From: a virus
Length of the DNA: 30,058 bases
Virus record (IMG/VR): IMGVR_UViG_3300042345_000598
Coordinates: 1-30,058 of that record
Strand: one strand, 5' to 3'
Position 1 is the first letter of the stretch; each line of letters opens with the position of its first letter. Under the pieces are notes generated by a model. That model had not been told where the DNA came from. It saw only the letters and a list, made by a program, of their open reading frames with translations, and ran no database searches. The translations under genes were made by a program, and so were the position numbers. Shown piece by piece: positions 24,581 to 29,147 of the stretch.

Positions 24581-24609
24581 CTTAAGGAGTCTTATTGTAT
24601 GCTCTTATA

Positions 24610-24783
24610 TCACCACTTATCAGGACGACTTAGGTCTTCTACATATGCCTCACAGTTCTCAGATCCTTCGAGTTCAAATAACTTATTCCAGTTGATGTTG
24701 TGTGGATCGAAATCAGGATATGCTGAAATGTCAAGGGTAATACGATAACGCTGCTTCTGTGCTTGACTGTAGGCAACCGACAT
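24610..24783 (-). CDS. Small conserved-looking protein (57 aa)
   Basis: MSVAYSQAQKQRYRITLDIS, then DFDPHNINWNKLFELEG, ending YVEDLSRPDKW. The start at 24783 is chosen over an ATG 33 bases upstream because AAGGAG lies seven bases before it. The short strand YRITLDIS followed by a W-containing helix and an acidic end suggests a compact domain. It forms its own single-gene unit: sigma70-type promoter at 24816-24844, clear ribosome site, terminator at 24557-24580. The strong signals suggest an abundant early product. Function unknown. Confidence 0.88.
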   Translation of the reverse strand: MSVAYSQAQKQRYRITLDISAYPDFDPHNINWNKLFELEGSENCEAYVEDLSRPDKW

Positions 24784-24815
24784 AAGTGTTCTCCTTGAAT
24801 GTGTTGTATGAGGCA

Positions 24816-24844
24816 ATTATAAGGGATAATGAGACATACGTCAA
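24816..24844 (-). promoter_or_regulatory. Sigma70-type promoter of the 57-aa gene
   Basis: Minus strand TTGACG, 17-base spacer, TATAAT: one mismatch from full consensus. The expected transcript starts about 25 bases before the ATG. Confidence 0.85.
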
Positions 24845-24851
24845 GTGTTGG

Positions 24852-24858
24852 TATTTAG
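24852..24858 (-). promoter_or_regulatory. Possible late box CTAAATA upstream of the 57-aa gene
   Basis: The minus strand reads CTAAATA, preceded by CA, eight bases upstream of the -35 box of the early promoter. It matches the core of the boxes before gp25 and the 25-aa gene, but lies about 70 bases from the ATG. A seven-base AT-rich match can occur by chance. Confidence 0.3.
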
Positions 24859-24941
24859 TGTCCTTACAGGCGATTTTAGAGGGGTCTCAGAGTATTCTGG
24901 GAGTTGTGTGGGGATTTTATGATATTCCGGGAAAGTGGGGG

Positions 24942-24970
24942 TTGACGTGTGAGAACTTATGTGTTAGGCT
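24942..24970 (+). promoter_or_regulatory. Possible plus-strand sigma70-type promoter
   Basis: TTGACG, 17-base spacer, TAGGCT, with TG one base before the -10. The -10 hexamer is weak (matches T, A and the final T of TATAAT), but the spacing and the extended -10 help. It is the only plus-strand promoter-like signal I noticed; it points away from all genes and into the DnaA-box cluster. Confidence 0.35.
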
Positions 24971-25035
24971 GACGCAACGTAAGATCACAAGGTCTATGAG
25001 GCTTTAAAGGGTATTATAAGACTTCATAAGGGTAT

Positions 25036-25065
25036 TTTTCCACATATTCCACACACTTTTCCACA
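25036..25065 (+). other. Three tandem DnaA-box-like 9-mers
   Basis: TTTTCCACA (25036-25044), TATTCCACA (25045-25053) and TTTTCCACA (25057-25065), all in the same direction. TTTTCCACA is the form reported for cyanobacterial DnaA boxes (E. coli: TTATCCACA). The first and third boxes are 21 bases apart, two helical turns, so they face the same side of the DNA. Three in 30 bases is unlikely by chance. Confidence 0.6.
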
Positions 25066-25107
25066 AGGCTGTTGAAAACTCAGATATATTTAAAATAGCC
25101 TTTTTTT
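25065..25107 (+). terminator. Plus-strand terminator-like hairpin
   Basis: AAGGCTGTT pairs with AATAGCCTT (nine pairs including one G-U) around a 20-base A/T-rich loop, followed by T residues to 25107. The large loop makes it weaker than the other terminators. Its 5' arm begins at the last base of the third DnaA-box-like 9-mer. Confidence 0.45.
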
Positions 25108-25154
25108 ATTGATTTCCTAACATTTAAGCATTAAAACAAGGTTTTTAGACAATA

Positions 25155-25184
25155 AAAAAGAGAGAGGACACCACTCCCCTCTCT
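25155..25184 (-). terminator. Rho-independent terminator downstream of the 62-aa gene
   Basis: Minus strand AGAGAGG, a ten-base loop, CCTCTCT, then a T-rich run: a 7-bp perfect stem with U-tract. It would stop minus-strand transcripts before they enter the DnaA-box region, so it insulates the candidate origin from the gene array upstream. Confidence 0.75.
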
Positions 25185-25279
25185 ATAATCCACATCACCA
25201 AATGAATAGGAATTATCTCTACTTTACAGAAGTCACTTTGTTTACTTAGATGAGGCAAACTCCCTTCCTCTTGTTACTA

Positions 25280-25468
25280 TCAAATAGCAGTCAGATCATT
25301 GATAGTAATGATTTCTAGTTCAGTGATATTATTGTTGAAATGTTCTTCCCATTCTTTGTATAGAGAGTAAGACTCTTCGATTAGATCGTTCTCTACTAGA
25401 TTAACGATTTGTTGTTGTACTTGCTCTAGGATGTTTGCAAGCATTGAATCCTTTTGATCGTTGTTCAT
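25280..25468 (-). CDS. Small acidic helical protein (62 aa)
   Basis: MNNDQKDSMLANILEQVQQQ, then IVNLVENDLIEESYSLYKEW, ending ELEIITINDLTAI. It looks mostly helical, with hydrophobic residues at 3-4 spacing in the first 40 residues, so a coiled-coil or helical bundle is plausible. The ATG overlaps the stop of the 41-aa gene by four bases (ATGA), so translation is coupled. It is the last gene before the terminator at 25155-25184. Function unknown. Confidence 0.8.
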   Translation of the reverse strand: MNNDQKDSMLANILEQVQQQIVNLVENDLIEESYSLYKEWEEHFNNNITELEIITINDLTAI

Positions 25469-25590
25469 TGTTGTGATTGAGCGAATGATTCGATGGTTGT
25501 GATAGTACGATTACCTAGGTTTGCTAACCCTTGGAATCCTACTGTTGAGAGTATAATACCTGTGATTGTTCCAATGAGAAACTTAGTCAT
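25465..25590 (-). CDS. Small membrane or exported protein (41 aa)
   Basis: MTKFLIGTITGIILSTVGFQ then GLANLGNRTITTIESFAQSQQ. Residues 4-19 form one hydrophobic segment after a single Lys, which looks like a membrane anchor or uncleaved signal. Short MTKFLIGxxTGIxLSTVGFQG proteins are familiar from cyanophages. It overlaps the stop of the 58-aa gene upstream and the ATG of the 62-aa gene downstream, forming a tight three-gene string. Confidence 0.8.
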   Translation of the reverse strand: MTKFLIGTITGIILSTVGFQGLANLGNRTITTIESFAQSQQ

Positions 25591-25763
25591 AGGTTACACG
25601 GTTGGTCTTCTGGGAGTTCTGTGATTGTCTCTTGAATCGTGATGATTTGATTTTGGTCAGTGAGATAATCAGTCCGAAGAAGATTAGGTCCAATGAGTGA
25701 TTGTCCGATGATAGTCGAAGACAGAGCGGTAGCGAATGTTGATGCAATGAGGAGTTCAATCAT
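25587..25763 (-). CDS. Small membrane-anchored protein (58 aa)
   Basis: MIELLIASTFATALSSTIIG then QSLIGPNLLRTDYLTDQNQI, ending QETITELPEDQPCNL. Residues 3-19 are hydrophobic and could be a signal peptide or membrane anchor; the rest is polar. The stop overlaps the start of the 41-aa gene (ATGA). An A/C-rich leader precedes the ATG. Two consecutive tiny proteins with N-terminal hydrophobic segments suggest a joint action at the cell envelope, which is only inferred. Confidence 0.7.
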   Translation of the reverse strand: MIELLIASTFATALSSTIIGQSLIGPNLLRTDYLTDQNQIITIQETITELPEDQPCNL

Positions 25764-25822
25764 CAGTGGTGAAAGTGATAGCGAACAATGATGGATGAGA
25801 ACAGAACTAGATTAAACAACAT

Positions 25823-26140
25823 TCAGTTCAGGCGCATACCGGAGAAGAAGGGGATTGGTCCGCCTTCGTAGTTAACAAACCACTGACCTTTCTTCTGAAA
25901 CACATACTCATTGTCTGCACCATGAGCAGCGAGAATAGCATTTAGCCGAGACTTTGTAGTTACTGATTGATAACCTCCATCGAACAACTCTAACCAGGTT
26001 TCGCCAATGCGAGCAATCAGATTACCATACAGAAACACATCAGAACAGTTGCTGTAGTTGATAACTTCAGTGTTATCCTTTTTCCAATCCTTTTCTTTCA
26101 GGATTGCTTCATTCATTTGGCGTTCAATCAGGCGGGTCAT
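25823..26140 (-). CDS. Small conserved-looking phage protein (105 aa)
   Basis: MTRLIERQMNEAILKEKDWK, then FLYGNLIARIGETWLELFDGGYQ and TTKSRLNAILAAHG (about residues 36-74), ending GGPIPFFSGMRLN. The pattern YGNxIAxI...LxLFDGGxQSxTTKSRLNAI is one I recognise from many short phage proteins of unknown function. The start at 26140 lies 23 bases after element copy 3, in which the element's own ATG position reads ATA. The leader is A/C-rich without a Shine-Dalgarno. Confidence 0.85.
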   Translation of the reverse strand: MTRLIERQMNEAILKEKDWKKDNTEVINYSNCSDVFLYGNLIARIGETWLELFDGGYQSVTTKSRLNAILAAHGADNEYVFQKKGQWFVNYEGGPIPFFSGMRLN

Positions 26141-26163
26141 TTGGTTTCAGTGGTGAGTGGTTA

Positions 26164-26193
26164 TACTACTGGTACAGTTTCAGGGGCCCAGTT
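26164..26193 (-). repeat. Intergenic GGGCCC element, copy 3 (subtype A)
   Basis: Minus strand starts AACTGGGCCCC, ends ACCAGTAGTA, with GAAACTGT between. It begins directly after the TAA of the 46-aa gene (26194-26196). The arms ACTGG and CCAGT are perfectly complementary. Confidence 0.9.
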
Positions 26194-26334
26194 TTAATCA
26201 GTGATGACCCATGGTCCATCAATGTCCATAAACTCACTGAGATAATAATCAATACTTAAACCAAGTTCTGATGCTTCAGAATTGAATTGATGGTATTGAT
26301 CATGAGTGAGAATAAAGAAATCAGTTTCAATCAT
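26194..26334 (-). CDS. Small acidic protein (46 aa)
   Basis: MIETDFFILTHDQYHQFNSE then ASELGLSIDYYLSEFMDIDG, ending PWVITD. The ATG shares one base with the stop of the 65-aa gene (TGATGA) and the stop is adjacent to element copy 3. Strongly acidic with aromatic residues; a strand-helix-helix layout is likely. The clean overlap on one side and the element on the other support a real gene. Function unknown. Confidence 0.75.
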   Translation of the reverse strand: MIETDFFILTHDQYHQFNSEASELGLSIDYYLSEFMDIDGPWVITD

Positions 26335-26531
26335 CAGGCAGCAATCACATCATAGGACAGAGAGTTAATGCACCAACCAGTGTTGTTTGAGATGATGTCT
26401 GCTAGATCTTCTTCAGTTGGTGAAGTCCAGAGACAACCTTTTGTTTCAGTGACGATAGTATCAATCTCTTCTTGAGTGATATCTTCACCGCCAAAGTCAA
26501 AGTCAATTTCAGTGATTTTGTAGTAGTTCAT
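26334..26531 (-). CDS. Small acidic protein (65 aa)
   Basis: MNYYKITEIDFDFGGEDITQ then EEIDTIVTETKGCLWTSPTE, ending GWCINSLSYDVIAA. Rich in Asp/Glu with two Cys. Strand (YYKITEIDFDF), helix (QEEIDTIVTET) and a second helix (EEDLADIISNNT) can be guessed. It overlaps the next gene by one base. The start lies 17 bases after element copy 4, with an A/C-rich leader. Function unknown. Confidence 0.8.
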   Translation of the reverse strand: MNYYKITEIDFDFGGEDITQEEIDTIVTETKGCLWTSPTEEDLADIISNNTGWCINSLSYDVIAA

Positions 26532-26548
26532 GGTTTGATGTGTGGTGT

Positions 26549-26578
26549 TACTACTGGTACAGTTTCGGGGGCCCAGTT
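26549..26578 (-). repeat. Intergenic GGGCCC element, copy 4 (subtype A)
   Basis: Minus strand starts AACTGGGCCCCC, ends ACCAGTAGTA, with GAAACTGT between. Its first bases overlap the TAA stop of the 47-aa gene. It shares the CTGT variant with copy 3 only, so copies 3 and 4, only two genes apart, probably arose from each other. Confidence 0.9.
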
Positions 26579-26720
26579 ACTTAAACGTTCCGTTGACTGC
26601 TACAACACGTGCTGTAGGATTGCGTGCTTCAGCTGTAACTCTTGCATCTGTTGGTGAATTAGCAATTACAATGTCCTTGAAGTTACGTCCAGAAACGTAT
26701 AAAGTGACTTCGTATTTCAT
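26577..26720 (-). CDS. Small basic protein (47 aa)
   Basis: MKYEVTLYVSGRNFKDIVIA then NSPTDARVTAEARNPTARVV, ending AVNGTFK. A strand-hairpin start (YEVTLYVSGRNFKDIVIA), a helix (DARVTAEARNP) and a last strand (ARVVAVN) make a compact alpha/beta fold likely. I recall similar ..DARxxAxARNPxARVxxVN proteins in cyanophages. The stop overlaps element copy 4. Function unknown. Confidence 0.8.
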   Translation of the reverse strand: MKYEVTLYVSGRNFKDIVIANSPTDARVTAEARNPTARVVAVNGTFK

Positions 26721-26722
26721 AA

Positions 26723-26815
26723 TCAAATAATACCTTTACGTGAGAGATAACGAATCAGAAAAACATGTCCTGCGCCCATTGCATAAGCGATCAGGAAGAT
26801 AATGCCACCAGTCAT
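26723..26815 (-). CDS. Very small membrane protein (30 aa)
   Basis: MTGGIIFLIAYAMGAGHVFLIRYLSRKGII. Residues 4-20 form one hydrophobic segment followed by basic residues (R22, R26, K27), which would place the C-terminus inside. Its stop is three bases before the ATG of the 47-aa gene and its start is seven bases below the 3' end of the 82-aa gene, so it fills the gap exactly. Size makes the call uncertain. Confidence 0.6.
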   Translation of the reverse strand: MTGGIIFLIAYAMGAGHVFLIRYLSRKGII

Positions 26816-26821
26816 TGTGAA

Positions 26822-27070
26822 TCAGAAGTGTGCTTCGGAATAGTCAAGAACTTCGCTGTACTTAGCAATACCATCATAGCAACGCTTTGCCATCTCAGTA
26901 TCACCTTCAGCGACGTAACCTTTCAGAAACTCGAAGCAGTATTTGATACGCAGTTCAGGTGCAACTGCAGCGAGTTGCTGTTTCTTACGCTCTTGATAGT
27001 TGTTGTAAGCAAACATTTCACGATCTTCAAGGGAAATGTTGTGAAACTTGCGGTCGGTAGTGTTGTTCAT
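26822..27070 (-). CDS. Small protein, unknown function (82 aa)
   Basis: MNNTTDRKFHNISLEDREMF then AYNNYQERKKQQLAAVAPEL, ending ILD-like acidic tail YSEVLDYSEAHF. Mostly helical by eye, with alternating charged residues; CFEFLKGYVAEGDTEMAKRCYDGI looks like a pair of helices as in TPR-type repeats, but one pair is not enough to name it. The ATG follows directly on element copy 5 and its next codons (AAC AAC ACT ACC) match the A/C-rich sequence seen after other copies. Function unknown. Confidence 0.8.
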   Translation of the reverse strand: MNNTTDRKFHNISLEDREMFAYNNYQERKKQQLAAVAPELRIKYCFEFLKGYVAEGDTEMAKRCYDGIAKYSEVLDYSEAHF

Positions 27071-27099
27071 ACTACTAGGACACTTTCAAGGGCCCACTA
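27070..27099 (-). repeat. Intergenic GGGCCC element, copy 5 (subtype B)
   Basis: Minus strand starts TAGTGGGCCCTTG, ends GTCCTAGTAGTA; the final A begins the ATG of the 82-aa gene. It lies four bases after the stop of the 87-aa gene. Confidence 0.9.
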
Positions 27100-27103
27100 T
27101 TTC

Positions 27104-27367
27104 TCACCACTTTCCTTGTGTGATAAGAATCTTACGAATCTCTTGATACAGAAACTTTTTTAACTTTGCATCATCAGTATTATCAAATGCAGAATAAAGA
27201 CGATTCAGATACTCATCCTGTGTAGCACATTTAATGCTTTCTTTAGTACTCATTCCAATCTCATTCAGTGATGAACCTGCTTTTGATTTTGGGCGGCCGA
27301 AGTTACCTGTTACATTACCTGATGTTCTCAGTTTCGGACGAATCTTTGAAAGGTTAGAGTAAGTCAT
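27104..27367 (-). CDS. Small basic protein, unknown function (87 aa)
   Basis: MTYSNLSKIRPKLRTSGNVT then GNFGRPKSKAGSSLNEIGMS, ending EIRKILITQGKW. The first 35 residues are basic and Gly/Ser-rich and probably flexible; the second half looks helical (DEYLNRLYSAFDNTDDAKLKKFLYQEIRK). The ATG overlaps the stop of the 117-aa gene by four bases (ATGA). Nucleic-acid binding by the basic N-terminus is possible but not shown. Confidence 0.8.
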   Translation of the reverse strand: MTYSNLSKIRPKLRTSGNVTGNFGRPKSKAGSSLNEIGMSTKESIKCATQDEYLNRLYSAFDNTDDAKLKKFLYQEIRKILITQGKW

Positions 27368-27717
27368 CGTGCGTACAGATAACCACCAAAAGCATCAGCA
27401 CTTTCAAAACACTTCTCACGGGAAGGAATAGAGAGGAGGTTGTACCTCTCACCCTTAGCTGGCGCTTTTACACTTGCAGGTTTCAATACTGAACCAGTTT
27501 GCTTATCAATGAAAGCATGAATACTATCACGACGGTCTCCAATATACATCCAGATTCTGTGATACTTACGACCAGAACTATCCAGTTCATAGAAGTAATT
27601 ATCAGGCGCATCGTGACCGAGAGCATCACATAGCATCAGACCATACTTAACAATGTTAAGATAGATTGTGTTTTGTGCATCTTTCTGTGCAGCGTATTCA
27701 GTGATGGTAGTAGTCAT
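27364..27717 (-). CDS. Conserved-looking phage protein (117 aa)
   Basis: The C-terminal two thirds carry YHRIWMYIGDRRDSIHAFID near residues 52-71, KQTGSVLKPASVKAPAKGERYNLL near 72-95 and DAFGGYLYAR at the end. The string HAFIDKxTGxxxKPASxxxPAKGxRYNL is characteristic of a short phage protein family I recognise but cannot assign a function to. The first 45 residues look helical. The start lies two bases after the stop of the 52-aa gene and the stop overlaps the next ATG, so the genes are coupled. Confidence 0.85.
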   Translation of the reverse strand: MTTTITEYAAQKDAQNTIYLNIVKYGLMLCDALGHDAPDNYFYELDSSGRKYHRIWMYIGDRRDSIHAFIDKQTGSVLKPASVKAPAKGERYNLLSIPSREKCFESADAFGGYLYAR

Positions 27718-27719
27718 AA

Positions 27720-27878
27720 TCAGTTGGTAGGTTCAGTAATCCAAATAGCACGGTCAGTTCCCATAGTGAACTGATTGTCCCAGATGAAGTGAGTTGCTTG
27801 CTGATTGCTCATTTGAAACTCACTCATCAGAAAGTTGAGTGCTTCTTTGAAACTTTGGAATCGGTGTGTGGTTCTCAT
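27720..27878 (-). CDS. Small protein, unknown function (52 aa)
   Basis: MRTTHRFQSFKEALNFLMSE then FQMSNQQATHFIWDNQFTMG, ending TDRAIWITEPTN. The ATG at 27878 follows directly on element copy 6. A longer frame from 27905 would only translate the element itself (MGPWKCPSS), so the shorter form is chosen. A helix (FKEALNFLMSEF) and two short strands can be guessed. Function unknown. Confidence 0.78.
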   Translation of the reverse strand: MRTTHRFQSFKEALNFLMSEFQMSNQQATHFIWDNQFTMGTDRAIWITEPTN

Positions 27879-27907
27879 ACTACTAGGACACTTCCAAGGG
27901 CCCACTA
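27878..27907 (-). repeat. Intergenic GGGCCC element, copy 6 (subtype B)
   Basis: Minus strand starts TAGTGGGCCCTTG, ends GTCCTAGTAGTA, with GGAAGTG between. It differs from copy 5 by one base. It is preceded by TGAT, as is copy 1, and lies directly after the stop of the ligase-like gene. Confidence 0.9.
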
Positions 27908-27911
27908 ATCA

Positions 27912-28808
27912 TTACCAGTTCTTTTGAAGTGTAAAGTTAGCACGGCTGAATTGAGTGCGGTCAACAATCTTGTATGTTCCAAAACGATTCGTCATTACAT
28001 ACCCTTCATGCGCAGACTCTTTACCATCAATCTCACAGGAGATGCTATCGTCATCAGAGATGAAGAAGAACAAATCGGTCTTGATTGATGCAACGAGTTT
28101 GTGAAGTCGCAGCAGGTTGATATCAACATCATAATTTTCTGCAATTTCATGTTCGTCAACCTCCTTACCCTCACGGATGTAAGAATTGATGATTTTCTTG
28201 AGTTCTGTTGCTTGCTTATCATTCACGAACTCACACAGTGTGCTCATTTGCTTTGCAAACTTACACACATCTTCAATATCCTCACGATAAGGACAGATAG
28301 ATGCATCAGGTTGCACCCATTTCACATTCTCACACTCAGGAACTGATGCACCAAAGGATGCAACACATTCACGAAGATTTGTACCAGAATAGGTCGTATG
28401 AGGAGCAAAGATGATTGCTTCTTTGACTACACTAGGAAAGTGATAGGTGATAGTGTTGGGGCGATAAGTGCTGTTTCCACCGTATCCGATGAAATCACCT
28501 TGAATGATGTTATCAATCCTGGGGAAATTGTTGAAGCAGGCAATAAGAATCTCTGCAACGCGAGGAGTGTTACCGTGATTACGGAGAATGTCTTCAATGC
28601 TGTAATTTACCTTGATTTTCTTCTTGTTAAAAACTGATTTTGTCCCACAGAAGAACTTACCAGTCTCAGGGTCAGTTCCAAACACTACAGCCGGAGCACC
28701 ATCAATTTTTGTGGAGATGAAACTATCAGATTCATACATCCAATCCAGCACAGATAGATCACCTGTAAGAATCTGATCTTCGGGATGATTGAGATGGGTG
28801 TTCTTCAT
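27912..28808 (-). CDS. Nucleotidyltransferase/ligase-like protein (298 aa)
   Basis: K34-I-D-G37 (FISTKIDGAPAVVFG) matches motif I (KxDG) of covalent nucleotidyltransferases, where Lys takes the AMP or GMP. It is followed by GKFFCGTKSVFNKKK, then QGDFIGYGG near residue 111 (motif III-like), EGYVMTNRFG at 268-277 (motif IV-like, EG-hydrophobic) and YKIVD at 279-283 (motif V-like). This is the order of DNA/RNA ligases and capping enzymes. Phage proteins of this look are also filed under a DUF (DUF6267, from memory). The product could join or nucleotidylate nucleic acid; substrate unknown. The start follows directly on element copy 7; the longer frame from 28859 would translate the element (VGPVKCPSI). 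Confidence 0.7.
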   Translation of the reverse strand: MKNTHLNHPEDQILTGDLSVLDWMYESDSFISTKIDGAPAVVFGTDPETGKFFCGTKSVFNKKKIKVNYSIEDILRNHGNTPRVAEILIACFNNFPRIDNIIQGDFIGYGGNSTYRPNTITYHFPSVVKEAIIFAPHTTYSGTNLRECVASFGASVPECENVKWVQPDASICPYREDIEDVCKFAKQMSTLCEFVNDKQATELKKIINSYIREGKEVDEHEIAENYDVDINLLRLHKLVASIKTDLFFFISDDDSISCEIDGKESAHEGYVMTNRFGTYKIVDRTQFSRANFTLQKNW

Positions 28809-28837
28809 AATACTAGGACACTTTACAGGGCCCACTA
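28808..28837 (-). repeat. Intergenic GGGCCC element, copy 7 (subtype B)
   Basis: Minus strand starts TAGTGGGCCC, then TGTAAAGTG, ends GTCCTAGTATTA; the last A begins the ATG of the ligase-like gene. It lies 11 bases after the T-run of the terminator at 28849-28875. Subtype-B ends are combined with a GTAAAG core shared with copies 1 and 2. Confidence 0.9.
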
Positions 28838-28848
28838 ACATTTTCAAT

Positions 28849-28875
28849 AAAAAAGGCACCTAGTGATGGTGCCTT
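28849..28875 (-). terminator. Rho-independent terminator after the 81-aa gene
   Basis: Minus strand AGGCACC, a seven-base loop, GGTGCCT and a run of T: a perfect 7-bp stem. It lies about ten bases after the stop of the 81-aa gene and just before element copy 7. No sigma70-type promoter is visible between it and the ligase-like gene. Confidence 0.85.
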
Positions 28876-28884
28876 GGTGTATCA

Positions 28885-29130
28885 TCAAGCAGTCAGACGA
28901 CGAGCGAACAGTTGTTGATACTTTTCGGTCGTGTAGTCAATCATTTGCTTCACATAAGGAGAAACAGTTTGACTGAACTTGGTTACATCTTCACGAAGTT
29001 TGTTGACTTCATACTGATGGATTTCCCAGCGAACCTTAATGTCTTGAATGTATTGCTGACGAGTGATGAGAACCTCAGGCACTTTCACTTCAGCAGCAAC
29101 ATTTGCGGTTTGCTTACGGGTGCGGGTCAT
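28885..29130 (-). CDS. Small basic helical protein (81 aa)
   Basis: MTRTRKQTANVAAEVKVPEV then LITRQQYIQDIKVRWEIHQY, ending EKYQQLFARRLTA. After a basic, flexible N-terminus the rest looks like one long helix or two (QQYIQDIKVRWEIHQYEVNKLREDVTKF), with coiled-coil spacing. It follows element copy 8 by 17 bases and is closed by the terminator at 28849-28875. Function unknown; position after the methyltransferase does not by itself imply a link. Confidence 0.8.
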   Translation of the reverse strand: MTRTRKQTANVAAEVKVPEVLITRQQYIQDIKVRWEIHQYEVNKLREDVTKFSQTVSPYVKQMIDYTTEKYQQLFARRLTA

Positions 29131-29147
29131 GCGGACCGTGTGAACTA

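Larger units (their letters stand above)
24977..25107 (+). ncRNA. Candidate short plus-strand RNA
   Basis: A transcript from the possible promoter at 24942-24970 to the hairpin at 25065-25107 would be about 130 bases long and has no coding capacity that I can see. It would cross the DnaA-box-like cluster. It could be an origin transcript (primer or R-loop former) or a small regulatory RNA. The call rests only on a weak promoter and a terminator-like hairpin. Confidence 0.25.
24845..25279. other. Gene-free region; candidate replication origin
   Basis: No convincing gene lies on either strand; the longest plus-strand frame here has no ribosome site and no family look. From left to right the region holds a possible plus-strand promoter (24942-24970), two copies of AAGGGTATT 21 bases apart (25007-25015, 25028-25036), three tandem DnaA-box-like 9-mers (25036-25065), a plus-strand terminator-like hairpin (25065-25107), an A+T-rich stretch (about 25074-25160) and a minus-strand terminator (25155-25184). 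Tandem DnaA-type boxes next to AT-rich DNA are the usual make-up of a bacterial-type origin. Use as an origin is inference. Confidence 0.45.

Noticed and set aside
24720-24760. TTGACA within the 57-aa gene
   Set aside because: No -10-like hexamer at 16-18 bases downstream; it encodes LDIS residues of a real gene.
24786-25007. 73-codon plus-strand frame in the gene-free gap
   Set aside because: It begins opposite the promoter and leader of the 57-aa gene, has no ribosome site, and would overlap the plus-strand promoter-like signal.
23134-25279. tRNA genes, which are common in cyanophages
   Set aside because: I looked for acceptor/TPsiC-loop patterns (GGTTCGAAT type) in the non-coding stretches and saw none; a covariance search was not possible.
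27878-28859. Longer protein forms starting upstream and translating the element (GPxKCPS peptide)
   Set aside because: The shared peptide comes from the repeat, not from protein similarity; in copy 5 the same frame has a TGA stop and in copy 1 the frame differs. The ATG after the element fits all copies better.
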